Assembly (NCBI GenBank): GCA_030619095.1
Contig: JAUXCB010000013.1
Location: 1 to 12,208 of the forward strand
Source of the DNA: Verrucomicrobiota bacterium
Lineage (GTDB): Bacteria > Verrucomicrobiota > Kiritimatiellia > Kiritimatiellales > Tichowtungiaceae
DNA: 12,208 nt
Direction of reading: 5' to 3'
Positions 5,552 to 12,208 of the stretch are shown here, piece by piece (position 1 is the stretch's first letter; each line of letters begins with the position of its first letter). The position numbers and the translations under genes were made by a program. The notes below the pieces were generated by a model. It saw nothing but the letters and a program-made list of their open reading frames with translations. It did no database searches and was not told the origin of the DNA.

Positions 5552-5770
5552 TTAGAGGCCTTTGCCGAACCAGCGTCCGCGGGTGCCGATGATGACGCAC
5601 AGGCCAGAGATCACCAGAGGGATGATCAGAGCCATGCTGCGGTAGTTCTGAACATTATAATCATATTCGCCCGGTTTGAGCAGAATGAAAATAGAGATGC
5701 CAATGGTCAGACTGATGACCGCCGACCACCAGAGCCACGCGTGTTGAGAAGGTACCTTAGAAGAAAACAT
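5552..5770 (-). CDS. Small two-helix membrane protein, first gene of the hypAB operon
   Basis: The 72-residue protein has two hydrophobic helices (about 11-31 and 46-62), a short acidic and tyrosine-containing loop between them (GEYDYNVQNY) and a basic C-terminus (RGRWFGK). I do not recognise a family. It lies 29 nt upstream of hypA on the same strand and directly behind the only good promoter of this run. Membership in the nickel operon is therefore likely, though a role in nickel handling is only a guess. The -10 box ends 7 nt before the ATG and no SD exists, so the mRNA is probably leaderless. Confidence 0.7.
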   Translation of the reverse strand: MFSSKVPSQHAWLWWSAVISLTIGISIFILLKPGEYDYNVQNYRSMALIIPLVISGLCVIIGTRGRWFGKGL

Positions 5771-5777
5771 AACGAAT

Positions 5778-5806
5778 ATATTATGACGTCAGATCCTTTT
5801 TTTCAA
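5778..5806 (-). promoter_or_regulatory. Promoter of the hypAB operon
   Basis: On the minus strand, TTGAAA (5806-5801) and TAATAT (5783-5778) are 17 bp apart. This is the best sigma-70-like promoter in the window. Seven nucleotides separate the -10 box from the ATG at 5770. Confidence 0.65.
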
Positions 5807-5829
5807 GGCAAACTTTATCCTCAGGTTAG

Positions 5830-6095
5830 GGGGTAGACTGTAAATTAAAATGCCCAACTTTTCTCGGTTGCGAGTGCTTCAACATTCTTTATTCAATATG
5901 AACCATTCCCTGTCGGTCATTATTTGCATTCGCAAATTATCTTTCCGCTACGCTCCAAGGCGACATTGGGTTGCGGTTCACCGTGAAGGCTCACCATGAA
6001 CGGCTTCCGCCTTCGCATAGCTTCCGCCTTCTTCCATGCGGCGAGACAAGACTGCGTGACAGGTTGCCGCGCTAAGCCCTTTGTGGCTAACCCTT
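5830..6095. repeat. Repeat-rich intergenic region between glyS and the hyp operon
   Basis: No gene is seen here. A perfect hairpin ATTTGC-ATTC-GCAAAT lies at 5922-5937. A longer imperfect symmetry GTTCAccGTGA/TCACcaTGAAC lies around 5974-6000. The 12-bp direct repeat GCTTCCGCCTTC occurs at 6003-6014 and 6020-6031 (period 17). CTGTCACGC (minus strand, near 6055-6063) is shared with the region after tRNA-Tyr (1350-1358). The sequence looks like a dispersed non-coding repeat. I see no clear terminator for glyS. Confidence 0.5.
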
Positions 6096-7655
6096 TTAAA
6101 ACCGCACGCGCTCTGCGATGTAGTTTTCGAGTTCGCTGATGGGCATGCGGATCTGCTCCATGGTATCGCGGTCGCGGACGGTGACGGTGTCGTCTTCGAG
6201 GGTGTCGAAGTCGATGGTGATGCCCAGCGGCGTTCCGATTTCGTCCTGACGGCGGTAGCGGCGGCCAATGGCACCGGCCTGGTCATAGAAGCAGGTCCAC
6301 CGCTCGTTGAGGCGGTCGAACACTTCGCGCGCTTTGGCGACGAGTTCGGGTTTGTTTTTGAGCAGCGGGAAGACGGCCACTTTGTAGGGTGCGATGCAGG
6401 GCGCAAAGCGCAGGACGGTGCGCGCTTCGTAGCCTTCGGGTGCCTGTCTGGCATCCGGGTCGGCGGTGACCACTTCGCCGCCCTCTTTGCCTTTGGGGAT
6501 CCACTCGACGCGGTAGGCTTCGCAGAGCAGGGCGAGCGCGATGCGGTCGACCCCGGCGGAGGGTTCGATGACGTGCGGGAGATATTTTTCTTTGGTCTCT
6601 TCGTCGAAGTATTCGAGCCCTTTGCCGCTGGTTTTCTGATGCTGGGTGAGGTCGAAGTTGCCGCGCGCGGCGATGCCTTCGAGCTCCTGGGTGCCGAAGG
6701 GGAAGTCGTACATAATGTCGGTGCAGGCGCTGGCGTAGTGGGCGAGGGCATCGCCTTCGTGGATGTCGCGGTGCATGCGGCCTTCGGGCAGGCCGACTTT
6801 GCCGTACCAACTCAGACGCTCGGCCACCCAATATTCATGCCACTCGGCATCGGTGCCGGGTTGGATGAAGAATTCGAGTTCCATCTGTTCGAACTCGCGC
6901 GAGCGGAAGGTGTAGTTTCGCGGGTTGATTTCGTTGCGGAAGGCTTTGCCGATCTGCGCGATGCCGAACGGCATTTTCTGGCGCGCGGTGGCGAGCACGT
7001 TGCCGAACTGCGCGAAGATGCCCTGCGCGGTTTCGGGGCGCAGGTAGGCGACGTTGGCGCTCTCTTCGAGGGGGCCGACGAAGGTTTTGAACATGAGGTT
7101 GAAGGCGCGCGGTTCGGTCAGCGTGCCGGCTTCGTTGGTGTCCGGGCCGACGAGGCGGTCGTAGTTCTCAACCGGAATGTCCATGAGCGGAACCGTTTCG
7201 TAGTCGTCGGCTCTCTGTTTGCCGATTTTTTTCACTTTCTTTGCGGGCGGTGCTTCGTCCTCGGGATAGGCGAACATGAGGGTGGCGGCATTTGATTTGT
7301 GTTTGAAGACGAGGATTTGGTCGGCGCGGTAGCGACTCTTGGTTTCACGGCAGTCGACCATCGGGTCTTTAAAGTTTCCGATGTGGCCGGAGGCTTCCCA
7401 TACGCGCGGGTGCATGATGATGGAGCTGTCGAGGCCGACCACGTTTTCACGGGTCTGAACAACCGATTTCCACCAACTCTCTTTGATGTTGCGCTTCAGC
7501 TCGACACCGAGAGGGCCGTAGTCCCAGAAGCCGTTGATGCCTCCGTAGATTTCCGAGGTTTGGAAAATAAAGCCGCGCCGCTTGCAGAGTGAGGAGAGCG
7601 CGTCCATCGAAACATGGTAATCATTCGGTTTCATAGTCATTACTTTCTTAAACAT
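6096..7655 (-). CDS. glyS: Glycyl-tRNA synthetase, single-chain class II type
   Basis: The enzyme charges tRNA-Gly with glycine using ATP in the cytoplasm. It is the homodimeric type (often called glyQS or glyS), not the two-subunit alpha/beta type. The N-terminal block KRRGFIFQTSEIYGGINGFW (25-44) and DYGPLG follow the family pattern. The active site shows RPETAQGIF (206-214), motif 2 with FRNEINPR (239-246), REFEQMELEFF (253-263) and motif 3 EPSAGVDRIALALL (364-377). The anticodon-binding domain covers about 420-515 (APYKVAVFPLLK, RYRRQDEIGTP). The full length of 519 is normal for the family once a basic insertion (about 135-150) is allowed for. The start is uncertain: Met1 (7655), Met6 (7640) and Met8 (7634) are all possible, with only a weak AAGAAAG before Met6. 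The gene appears monocistronic. Confidence 0.97.
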   Translation of the reverse strand: MFKKVMTMKPNDYHVSMDALSSLCKRRGFIFQTSEIYGGINGFWDYGPLGVELKRNIKESWWKSVVQTRENVVGLDSSIIMHPRVWEASGHIGNFKDPMVDCRETKSRYRADQILVFKHKSNAATLMFAYPEDEAPPAKKVKKIGKQRADDYETVPLMDIPVENYDRLVGPDTNEAGTLTEPRAFNLMFKTFVGPLEESANVAYLRPETAQGIFAQFGNVLATARQKMPFGIAQIGKAFRNEINPRNYTFRSREFEQMELEFFIQPGTDAEWHEYWVAERLSWYGKVGLPEGRMHRDIHEGDALAHYASACTDIMYDFPFGTQELEGIAARGNFDLTQHQKTSGKGLEYFDEETKEKYLPHVIEPSAGVDRIALALLCEAYRVEWIPKGKEGGEVVTADPDARQAPEGYEARTVLRFAPCIAPYKVAVFPLLKNKPELVAKAREVFDRLNERWTCFYDQAGAIGRRYRRQDEIGTPLGITIDFDTLEDDTVTVRDRDTMEQIRMPISELENYIAERVRF

Positions 7656-7671
7656 ATCAGGAACGGATATT

Positions 7672-7748
7672 CCTCGCAGAGGCGCAGAGGTCGCAGAGAA
7701 CGTTGTCCAATTTTACAAATGTTCTGCGTTCTTTGCGCCTTTGCGAGG
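7672..7748. repeat. REP-like inverted repeat upstream of glyS
   Basis: The left arm (7672-7701) begins CCTCGCAGAGGCGCAGAGG. The right arm (7721-7748) ends CTTTGCGCCTTTGCGAGG. They pair with a few mismatches around a 19-nt spacer. Repeats built from GCAGAGGCGCAGAG/CTTTGCGCCTTTGCG units are widespread intergenic palindromes in many bacterial genomes (established knowledge). The rest of the gap up to 7859 shows no gene; a T-run follows the right arm (about 7753-7763). Confidence 0.7.
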
Positions 7749-7859
7749 CAGACTTTTTTATTTTGGTTCCGGCTTTGTTGGGTTGGAATTGAAAGGTCGG
7801 AGAATGCCTCAACGCATTTGGAGTTGAAAGAATAAAGTGAAAAGGGGAGACTGCCCAAC

Positions 7860-8063
7860 ATGAAAGAAACTCGATATTACAAACGATTTAATTTCCTCTC
7901 GATGCTAGCCGTTCTCGGCGCGCTGGCGGCTCTGCTGTTCGAGTGCTTCTTTGTATTTGAGCTCTATAACCGGGATTTTGAACCGCTTAAACGCTTTCTT
8001 CCCGCAATGGAAGAGGCCGCTTTTGCTCCGGAGCCAGTCGATGAGTCCGCGCCCGTGGGTTAA
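7860..8063 (+). CDS. Small single-helix membrane protein
   Basis: The 67-residue protein starts with a basic segment (MKETRYYKRF). One hydrophobic helix follows (about 12-34, NFLSMLAVLGALAALLFECF), then an acidic Pro/Ala-rich tail ending DESAPVG. It is likely an inner-membrane anchor with N-in orientation by the positive-inside rule. I do not recognise a family. GGGGAG at 7844-7849 lies 10 nt before the ATG, which supports translation. It is 89 nt upstream of the ATPase gene on the same strand, but the symmetric elements between them may separate the two transcriptionally. Confidence 0.6.
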   Translation: MKETRYYKRFNFLSMLAVLGALAALLFECFFVFELYNRDFEPLKRFLPAMEEAAFAPEPVDESAPVG

Positions 8064-8081
8064 CATTGCGGCATTTTACGC

Positions 8082-8141
8082 TAAGATCAGTTGACTAATC
8101 TTACTGAAAGAGTAGCTTAAGATCATCAAATTGATCTTAAG
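8082..8141. promoter_or_regulatory. Nested inverted repeats in the ATPase leader, overlapping the ribosome binding site
   Basis: A perfect 10-bp inverted repeat CTTAAGATCA (8116-8125)/TGATCTTAAG (8132-8141) has a 6-nt spacer. Just upstream is a second one, TAAGAT (8082-8087)/ATCTTA (8098-8103). TAAGATCA occurs in both. The 3' arm of the large repeat covers the first three bases of the SD AAGGAGG (8139-8145). A weak promoter TTGACT (8091-8096) with TAGCTT (8113-8118) lies between and over the repeats. The set could be a DNA operator or an RNA hairpin masking the SD. Confidence 0.6.
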
Positions 8142-8152
8142 GAGGATTACTC

Positions 8153-9628
8153 ATGAAAACCGTTCCTTTCGAGAGAGTTACAAATAATCTAAAACTCGAA
8201 AATCCGTGGTGGGAGACTGCCGAGGTATCAGAAACCATACAGAACATGTGTCCACGACCGTATTTGGATATTTTATATCCTTTGGTTGCGAAAAGTTCTG
8301 TACAACGTGCGGTTATTCTAATGGGGCCCCGGCGGGTGGGTAAAACAGTTCTAATTAACCACTTAATAGACCGTTTGCTTAAAGATGGGGTTTCGCCGCG
8401 CCGGATATTCTATACGTCGATTGACCATCCTCTTTACAACGGAATGGGTTTGGAAGATCTCCTAGAGAGCTTTTCTACAGAAAGCGGAACCGATTATAAG
8501 GAGGAAGCCTGTTATGTTTTTTTTGACGAAATTCAGTACCTCCGTGATTGGGAACAGCACCTTAAAACGATCATAGACCGATTTCCGAAGATTCGTTGCG
8601 TGGCTTCTGGTTCTGCGGCGGCGGCATTACGCTTGAAGAGTATAGAATCGGGTGCCGGACGCTTCACTGACTTTCTTCTCCCTCCGTTGACGTTTTATGA
8701 ATACCTATTGCTGATCGGGCAGAATGATCTTGTAACCATTTATCCGGATGAGAGCAGACTCGATACGTTTGGTGTTGCGGATTATGAACGGTTCAATGCC
8801 GTATTTCTTGATTATCTTAACTTTGGCGGTTACCCAGAGGTTGCTTTGTCTTCTGAAATACAAAGGGATCCGGCCCGCTTTATAAAGAACGATATTATCG
8901 ACAAGGTGTTGCTTCGAGATCTTCCCAGCCTTTACGGCATACAGGATGTGCAGGAGCTTAATCGACTTTTCACTGTGCTGGCCTATAACACAGCTAATGA
9001 AATTTCATTGGAGGAGTTGGCCAAGAATTCAGGCGTGGCAAAAAACACATTGAAGCGCTATATCGAGTATCTTGAGGCGGCATTCTTAATTAAAATTGTT
9101 CACCGGGTGGACGACAATGCTCGACGGTTTAAACGCGCCAACTACTTTAAAGTTTATCTGACAAACCCTTCTATGCGTTCTGCACTTTTTTCTCCGGTTG
9201 AAGAGGATGATTCGGCGATGGGGTCACTGGTCGAGACGGCTGTTTTCTCTCAATGGTTTCATTCTTCAATGGATCTACATTATGCTCGTTGGAAGACTGG
9301 CGAGGTAGACATTATTAATCTCAAGGCCGATCAAAAAGTTTCATGGGCGGTTGAGGCAAAATGGAGTGATCGTTATTGCAAGCGACCACAAGAGTTGAAA
9401 TCCCTTCTCAGGTTTTGCCAAAAACAGTCTTTAACATCCGCAATGGTTACAACAAAAACTGTTTCACGAGAGGTTGAAATTGACGGTGTGAGATTAGAGT
9501 TTTATCCGGTTGCTTTGTATTGCTTTGCATTGGGCTACAATATTATTTCGAATCACCATTTTTCCAGATTTTCGGAAGAGTCTGAGAGGACATCGGTCGA
9601 TGTCGGTCGTTCTGCGCCGGTCGGCTAA
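8153..9628 (+). CDS. AAA-type ATPase with DUF4143 (PD-(D/E)XK-like) C-terminal domain
   Basis: The 491 residues belong to the large AAA_14/DUF4143 group of bacterial and archaeal ATPases, whose cellular role is mostly unknown. Visible motifs are Walker A GPRRVGKT (58-65), Walker B YVFFDEIQ (121-128), the sensor-like VASGSAAAA (150-158) and the family signature FGGYPEV (224-230). A helix-turn-helix-like stretch SLEELAKNSGVAKNTLKRYI follows at 285-304. The C-terminal DUF4143 part has ETAVF (361-365), GEVDI with D386, and VEAKW with E401/K403, an arrangement like a PD-(D/E)XK nuclease core. The length is somewhat above the usual of about 400. A strong AAGGAGG precedes the ATG. Its base composition is visibly more AT-rich than glyS and the RND gene on either side, which suggests horizontal acquisition. 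Its stop overlaps the convergent RND gene by 4 nt. Confidence 0.9.
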   Translation: MKTVPFERVTNNLKLENPWWETAEVSETIQNMCPRPYLDILYPLVAKSSVQRAVILMGPRRVGKTVLINHLIDRLLKDGVSPRRIFYTSIDHPLYNGMGLEDLLESFSTESGTDYKEEACYVFFDEIQYLRDWEQHLKTIIDRFPKIRCVASGSAAAALRLKSIESGAGRFTDFLLPPLTFYEYLLLIGQNDLVTIYPDESRLDTFGVADYERFNAVFLDYLNFGGYPEVALSSEIQRDPARFIKNDIIDKVLLRDLPSLYGIQDVQELNRLFTVLAYNTANEISLEELAKNSGVAKNTLKRYIEYLEAAFLIKIVHRVDDNARRFKRANYFKVYLTNPSMRSALFSPVEEDDSAMGSLVETAVFSQWFHSSMDLHYARWKTGEVDIINLKADQKVSWAVEAKWSDRYCKRPQELKSLLRFCQKQSLTSAMVTTKTVSREVEIDGVRLEFYPVALYCFALGYNIISNHHFSRFSEESERTSVDVGRSAPVG

Positions 9629-12208
9629 TCCGATTCATGTTGAATTTTCAAGAATACTTTTTGGAAGAGTTTTCCAAGGTCTTCGAGAATCATCGTTAGC
9701 GATGGGATTAAGAGAAGCGTGATGCCGGTGGCGAAGAGGATGCCGAAACCGAGCGAGATGGCCATTGGAATCAAAAAGCGCGCTTGACGTGATTGCTCGA
9801 AGATCATCGGGAGCAACCCGAAGAAGGTGGTGAGCGTGGTCAGCACAATCGGCCGGAAGCGCTGGATGCCGGCGGCCATGATGGCGTCATGCACGCCGAG
9901 GCCTTCAAGGCGTTTCTGGTTGAAATAGTCGATTAATACCAGCGAGTCGTTCACCACCACGCCGGAGAGCGCGACAATCCCGAAGATACTGATCACGCTC
10001 AGACTGTAGCCCATGAGCAGGTGGCCAATCACCGCCCCGACGATTCCGAAGGGGATGCTGACCATAATGATCAATGGCTGGCTGTAGCTTTTGAAGGGAA
10101 TGGCGAGGATGACGTAGATCAGGACGATGGCACCGAGAAGGCCTTTGATCAGGCCGGCTACGCTCTCTTTTTGGTCCGCCTGTTGGCCCTCAAAGGAATA
10201 GGTCAGCCCCGGATGTTTCTCGATCAATTCAGGCAGGGCGGTGGTGATCATGTCGGCGAGTACCTGAGGGGCTTTGCTTCTGGGGGTCACGTTGCCGGAA
10301 ACGGTGATCGTGCGTCGGCCGTTGCGTCGGTTGATGGTGGTATAGGCGCGTCCACGCTGGATTTCCACAACGTCCCGCAGCGGAACTTCGGCTCCGGCAG
10401 ATGTGCGAAGCATCATGTTTTCCAGGCTAAACTCAGTGGTGCGTTCGGCTTCCGGCAGGCGCAGCATGACTTTAATTTCGTTGCGGCCGCGCTGCTGGCG
10501 GATCGCTTCCGCGCCGTAGTAGGCATGGCGAACCTGTCGAGCCACCTCGAAGGAGGTAAGCCCCACGCTGCGGCCTTCGGGCTTGAGTGCAAAGTCAATC
10601 TGCGGTTTTCCAAGGGTGACTCCGCTGTCGATATCGCTGACGATGGGATATTCCTCGAGTGCTTTGGCGAGTTCCTGTCCGGATTGTTCGAGCACGACGA
10701 TATCGCGGTGGGAAAGTTCGATCGTTAAGGCATCGCCCCGGCTGCCGGGGCCGCCGCTGTCGGCGCGATAGCGGATGGTGTCGATGCCGGGGAGCGGACC
10801 GGTTTTCTGGCGCCAGCGCTGGACAAAATCTGCGGTGGATACGGGGCGTTTCTCGGCATCGACCAGATCAAAGGTGATCGATCCACTGTGTCCGCCTCCG
10901 TTTCCAATCTGGGAGAGGACTCCTTTGATTTGAGGTTGTCCGGTCTCTTCTTCGATTTCCCGAACCAACGCCTTCCCGGCCTGGATGATTCGGTCGTGGA
11001 TGGCTTGCGTCTGCTTCACGGGAGCGCCATAGGGGAGTTTGAAGCTGCAAAGGGCAACATCGGACTCAACACTGGGGAAGAGCTGGAAACCCATTCGACC
11101 GCTTTTTACATAGCTGAGCGTGAGGACCAGCACGAACAATCCAATGGCGATGGTCAGGTATCTGCGGCGCAGGGTCAGGTCGAGGAAGGGGGCATATTTT
11201 TCACGAACAAAGCGCATGAAGCCCTGGCTGAAGCGTTGTTGAAGATGGTGGATACGTCCACGTTCCTTTTTTTCTTTTTGATGGGCCAAATGAGCGGGCA
11301 GAACAAACAGTGCTTCCACGAGCGAAATCAAGAAGGTGGTGCAGACGACCAGCGGGATGGCGCCAAAAAACTTACCCATGGTGCCGGGAACAAAGTAGAG
11401 CGGCATGAAGGCGACAATGTTGGTGAGAATACTGAACGTGACCGGCATGGCGATCTGACGGGCACCTTGGATGGCGGCGCGCAGGAACGGCATGCCTTCT
11501 TGATGGTTGTGGTAGATGTTTTCTCCCACCACAATGGCATCGTCCACCACGATGCCGAGTGCGAGGATGAAGGCAAACATCGAGACCATGTTGATGCTCA
11601 GCCCCAGCGCCGGCATGAACAGCAGGGTGCCGATGAAAGAGATGGGAATGCCGAGCATCACCCAGAAGGCCAGCCGCATTTCCAGGAAGAAGCCGAGGAC
11701 GATGAATACGAGGATCAGGCCGAGCAAGCCATTGCGCATCAGCAGATCCATCCGTTGGCGGAACATATCCGCGCGGCTGTTCCAGATGGTGAACTCAACA
11801 TCCTCGGGGAGGCGGGCCTCCAACTGGGCGAGCACCTTGAGGGTGGCTTTCTCGACGGTGATCGGGGTTTCTTTCCCGATACGATAGACCGAGATCGATA
11901 GGGCGGGGTTGTCGTTGAAATAGGTAAACTGATCCGAGTCGATGAAGTGGTCGCGGATGGTGGCGACCTCCTCCAGCAGAACTTGGGTTCCGTCGGGGCC
12001 GGTAATTAGTGGAATCTTGCCGAACTCTTCGCCGTAGTCGCGGCGGTCGCGTACCCGAACCAGGATTTCTCCACTGGTGGTTTTCATGCCGCCGCTCGGG
12101 AGTTCGACGGAGGCGCGCGAAATAATATCCGCTACATTCTGGATCGTCAGGTTATAGGCCCGAAGCGAGTCCTGTGGAATCTCGATGGAGATCTCATAGT
12201 TACGGACG
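9625..12208 (-). CDS. RND-family efflux transporter, HAE1/AcrB-like inner membrane subunit (partial, N-terminus off the window)
   Basis: The frame is open from the TAG at 9625-9627 to the right edge. The 40 codons beyond the first internal ATG (12087) continue the RND porter domain (SLRAYNLTIQNVADIISRAS, ELPSGG), so that ATG is not the start. About 860 of the usual ~1,020-1,050 residues are seen. Counting from the Met at 12087, the second membrane segment begins near residue 118. The TM4 proton-relay pair D182-D183 is in GIVVDDAIVVGENI, and a cytoplasmic-loop/TM5-6 block contains FVPGTMGKFF. The second porter half follows, then GIVALSGVVVNDSLVLIDYF (703-722) and the last membrane helices. TM10 has VVVND where AcrB has its relay Lys (K940); this variant is normal in one RND subgroup. 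The protein works with a periplasmic adaptor and an outer-membrane channel, whose genes would lie to the right. Confidence 0.93.
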   Translation of the reverse strand, partial: VRNYEISIEIPQDSLRAYNLTIQNVADIISRASVELPSGGMKTTSGEILVRVRDRRDYGEEFGKIPLITGPDGTQVLLEEVATIRDHFIDSDQFTYFNDNPALSISVYRIGKETPITVEKATLKVLAQLEARLPEDVEFTIWNSRADMFRQRMDLLMRNGLLGLILVFIVLGFFLEMRLAFWVMLGIPISFIGTLLFMPALGLSINMVSMFAFILALGIVVDDAIVVGENIYHNHQEGMPFLRAAIQGARQIAMPVTFSILTNIVAFMPLYFVPGTMGKFFGAIPLVVCTTFLISLVEALFVLPAHLAHQKEKKERGRIHHLQQRFSQGFMRFVREKYAPFLDLTLRRRYLTIAIGLFVLVLTLSYVKSGRMGFQLFPSVESDVALCSFKLPYGAPVKQTQAIHDRIIQAGKALVREIEEETGQPQIKGVLSQIGNGGGHSGSITFDLVDAEKRPVSTADFVQRWRQKTGPLPGIDTIRYRADSGGPGSRGDALTIELSHRDIVVLEQSGQELAKALEEYPIVSDIDSGVTLGKPQIDFALKPEGRSVGLTSFEVARQVRHAYYGAEAIRQQRGRNEIKVMLRLPEAERTTEFSLENMMLRTSAGAEVPLRDVVEIQRGRAYTTINRRNGRRTITVSGNVTPRSKAPQVLADMITTALPELIEKHPGLTYSFEGQQADQKESVAGLIKGLLGAIVLIYVILAIPFKSYSQPLIIMVSIPFGIVGAVIGHLLMGYSLSVISIFGIVALSGVVVNDSLVLIDYFNQKRLEGLGVHDAIMAAGIQRFRPIVLTTLTTFFGLLPMIFEQSRQARFLIPMAISLGFGILFATGITLLLIPSLTMILEDLGKLFQKVFLKIQHESD

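Noticed and set aside
5181..5600. A 139-residue HypA starting at 5600
   Set aside because: HypA needs its N-terminal Met-His-Glu to bind nickel. This occurs at 5522, and the preceding 26 residues are unlike the family and overlap the upstream gene.
6081..7295. A 404-codon open frame on the plus strand opposite glyS
   Set aside because: It is the mirror of a complete glyS gene with all synthetase motifs. Its translation is a low-complexity mix rich in Phe, Gly, Val and Asp, typical of an antisense frame of a GC-rich gene.
10888..11901. A 337-codon open frame on the plus strand opposite the RND gene
   Set aside because: The composition (very rich in His, Glu, Asp, Gln) is an antisense artefact of the membrane-protein coding sequence, and no domain is recognisable.
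9625..12087. Taking the ATG at 12087 as the RND gene start
   Set aside because: The frame stays open to the window edge and the upstream codons continue the conserved porter domain, so the gene is cut by the window rather than starting there.

Overview
The window is bacterial chromosomal DNA at moderate GC. It has many short structured intergenic repeats and looks like a member of the PVC group; Kiritimatiellota or a close relative is my best guess. That guess rests only on the style of the intergenic repeats (sequences such as GCCGTAGCCTTGGCGGAGG and GCTTCCGCCTTC) and on general protein character, so it is weak.

Layout. Positions 1-1154 hold a Y1/HUH transposase of the REP-associated type. 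It sits inside a perfect 19-bp inverted repeat (67-85 and 1136-1154), and a broken, chimeric piece of a second copy lies directly upstream. A tRNA-Tyr(GTA) follows at 1233-1317. Next come a hairpin-rich intergenic stretch with a good intrinsic terminator, an unrecognised 227-residue protein that appears to be leaderless, and tRNA-Val(GAC) at 2314-2390. On the minus strand at 2441-3466 is a fusion of two winged-helix DNA-binding domains to a nucleotide-binding domain of the SLOG/'molybdenum cofactor carrier' type. A promoter and a perfect 24-bp palindrome sit immediately in front of it. Then follow a truncated IS4-type transposase (DUF4372 part only) and about 230 bp of non-coding DNA.

Positions 4096-5770 (minus strand) look like one operon: a small two-helix membrane protein, hypA, hypB and a SemiSWEET/PQ-loop small transporter. 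HypA and HypB insert nickel into NiFe hydrogenase (HypA also serves urease in some species), so the cell probably makes a nickel enzyme encoded elsewhere. A repeat-rich gap is followed by glyS, a complete single-chain class II glycyl-tRNA synthetase (minus strand), with a REP-like inverted repeat in front of it.

On the plus strand, a small single-helix membrane protein is followed by an AAA-type ATPase with a DUF4143 domain and a PD-(D/E)XK-like C-terminus. The ATPase has strong symmetry elements over its ribosome binding site and runs tail-to-tail, with a 4-nt overlap, into a large RND efflux transporter (minus strand) that continues past the right edge.

The most interesting items are the wHTH-wHTH-SLOG fusion with its operator, the ATPase with nested inverted repeats in its leader, the chimeric transposase remnant with matching element ends, and two genes whose -10 boxes lie exactly 7 nt from the ATG and so imply leaderless mRNAs.
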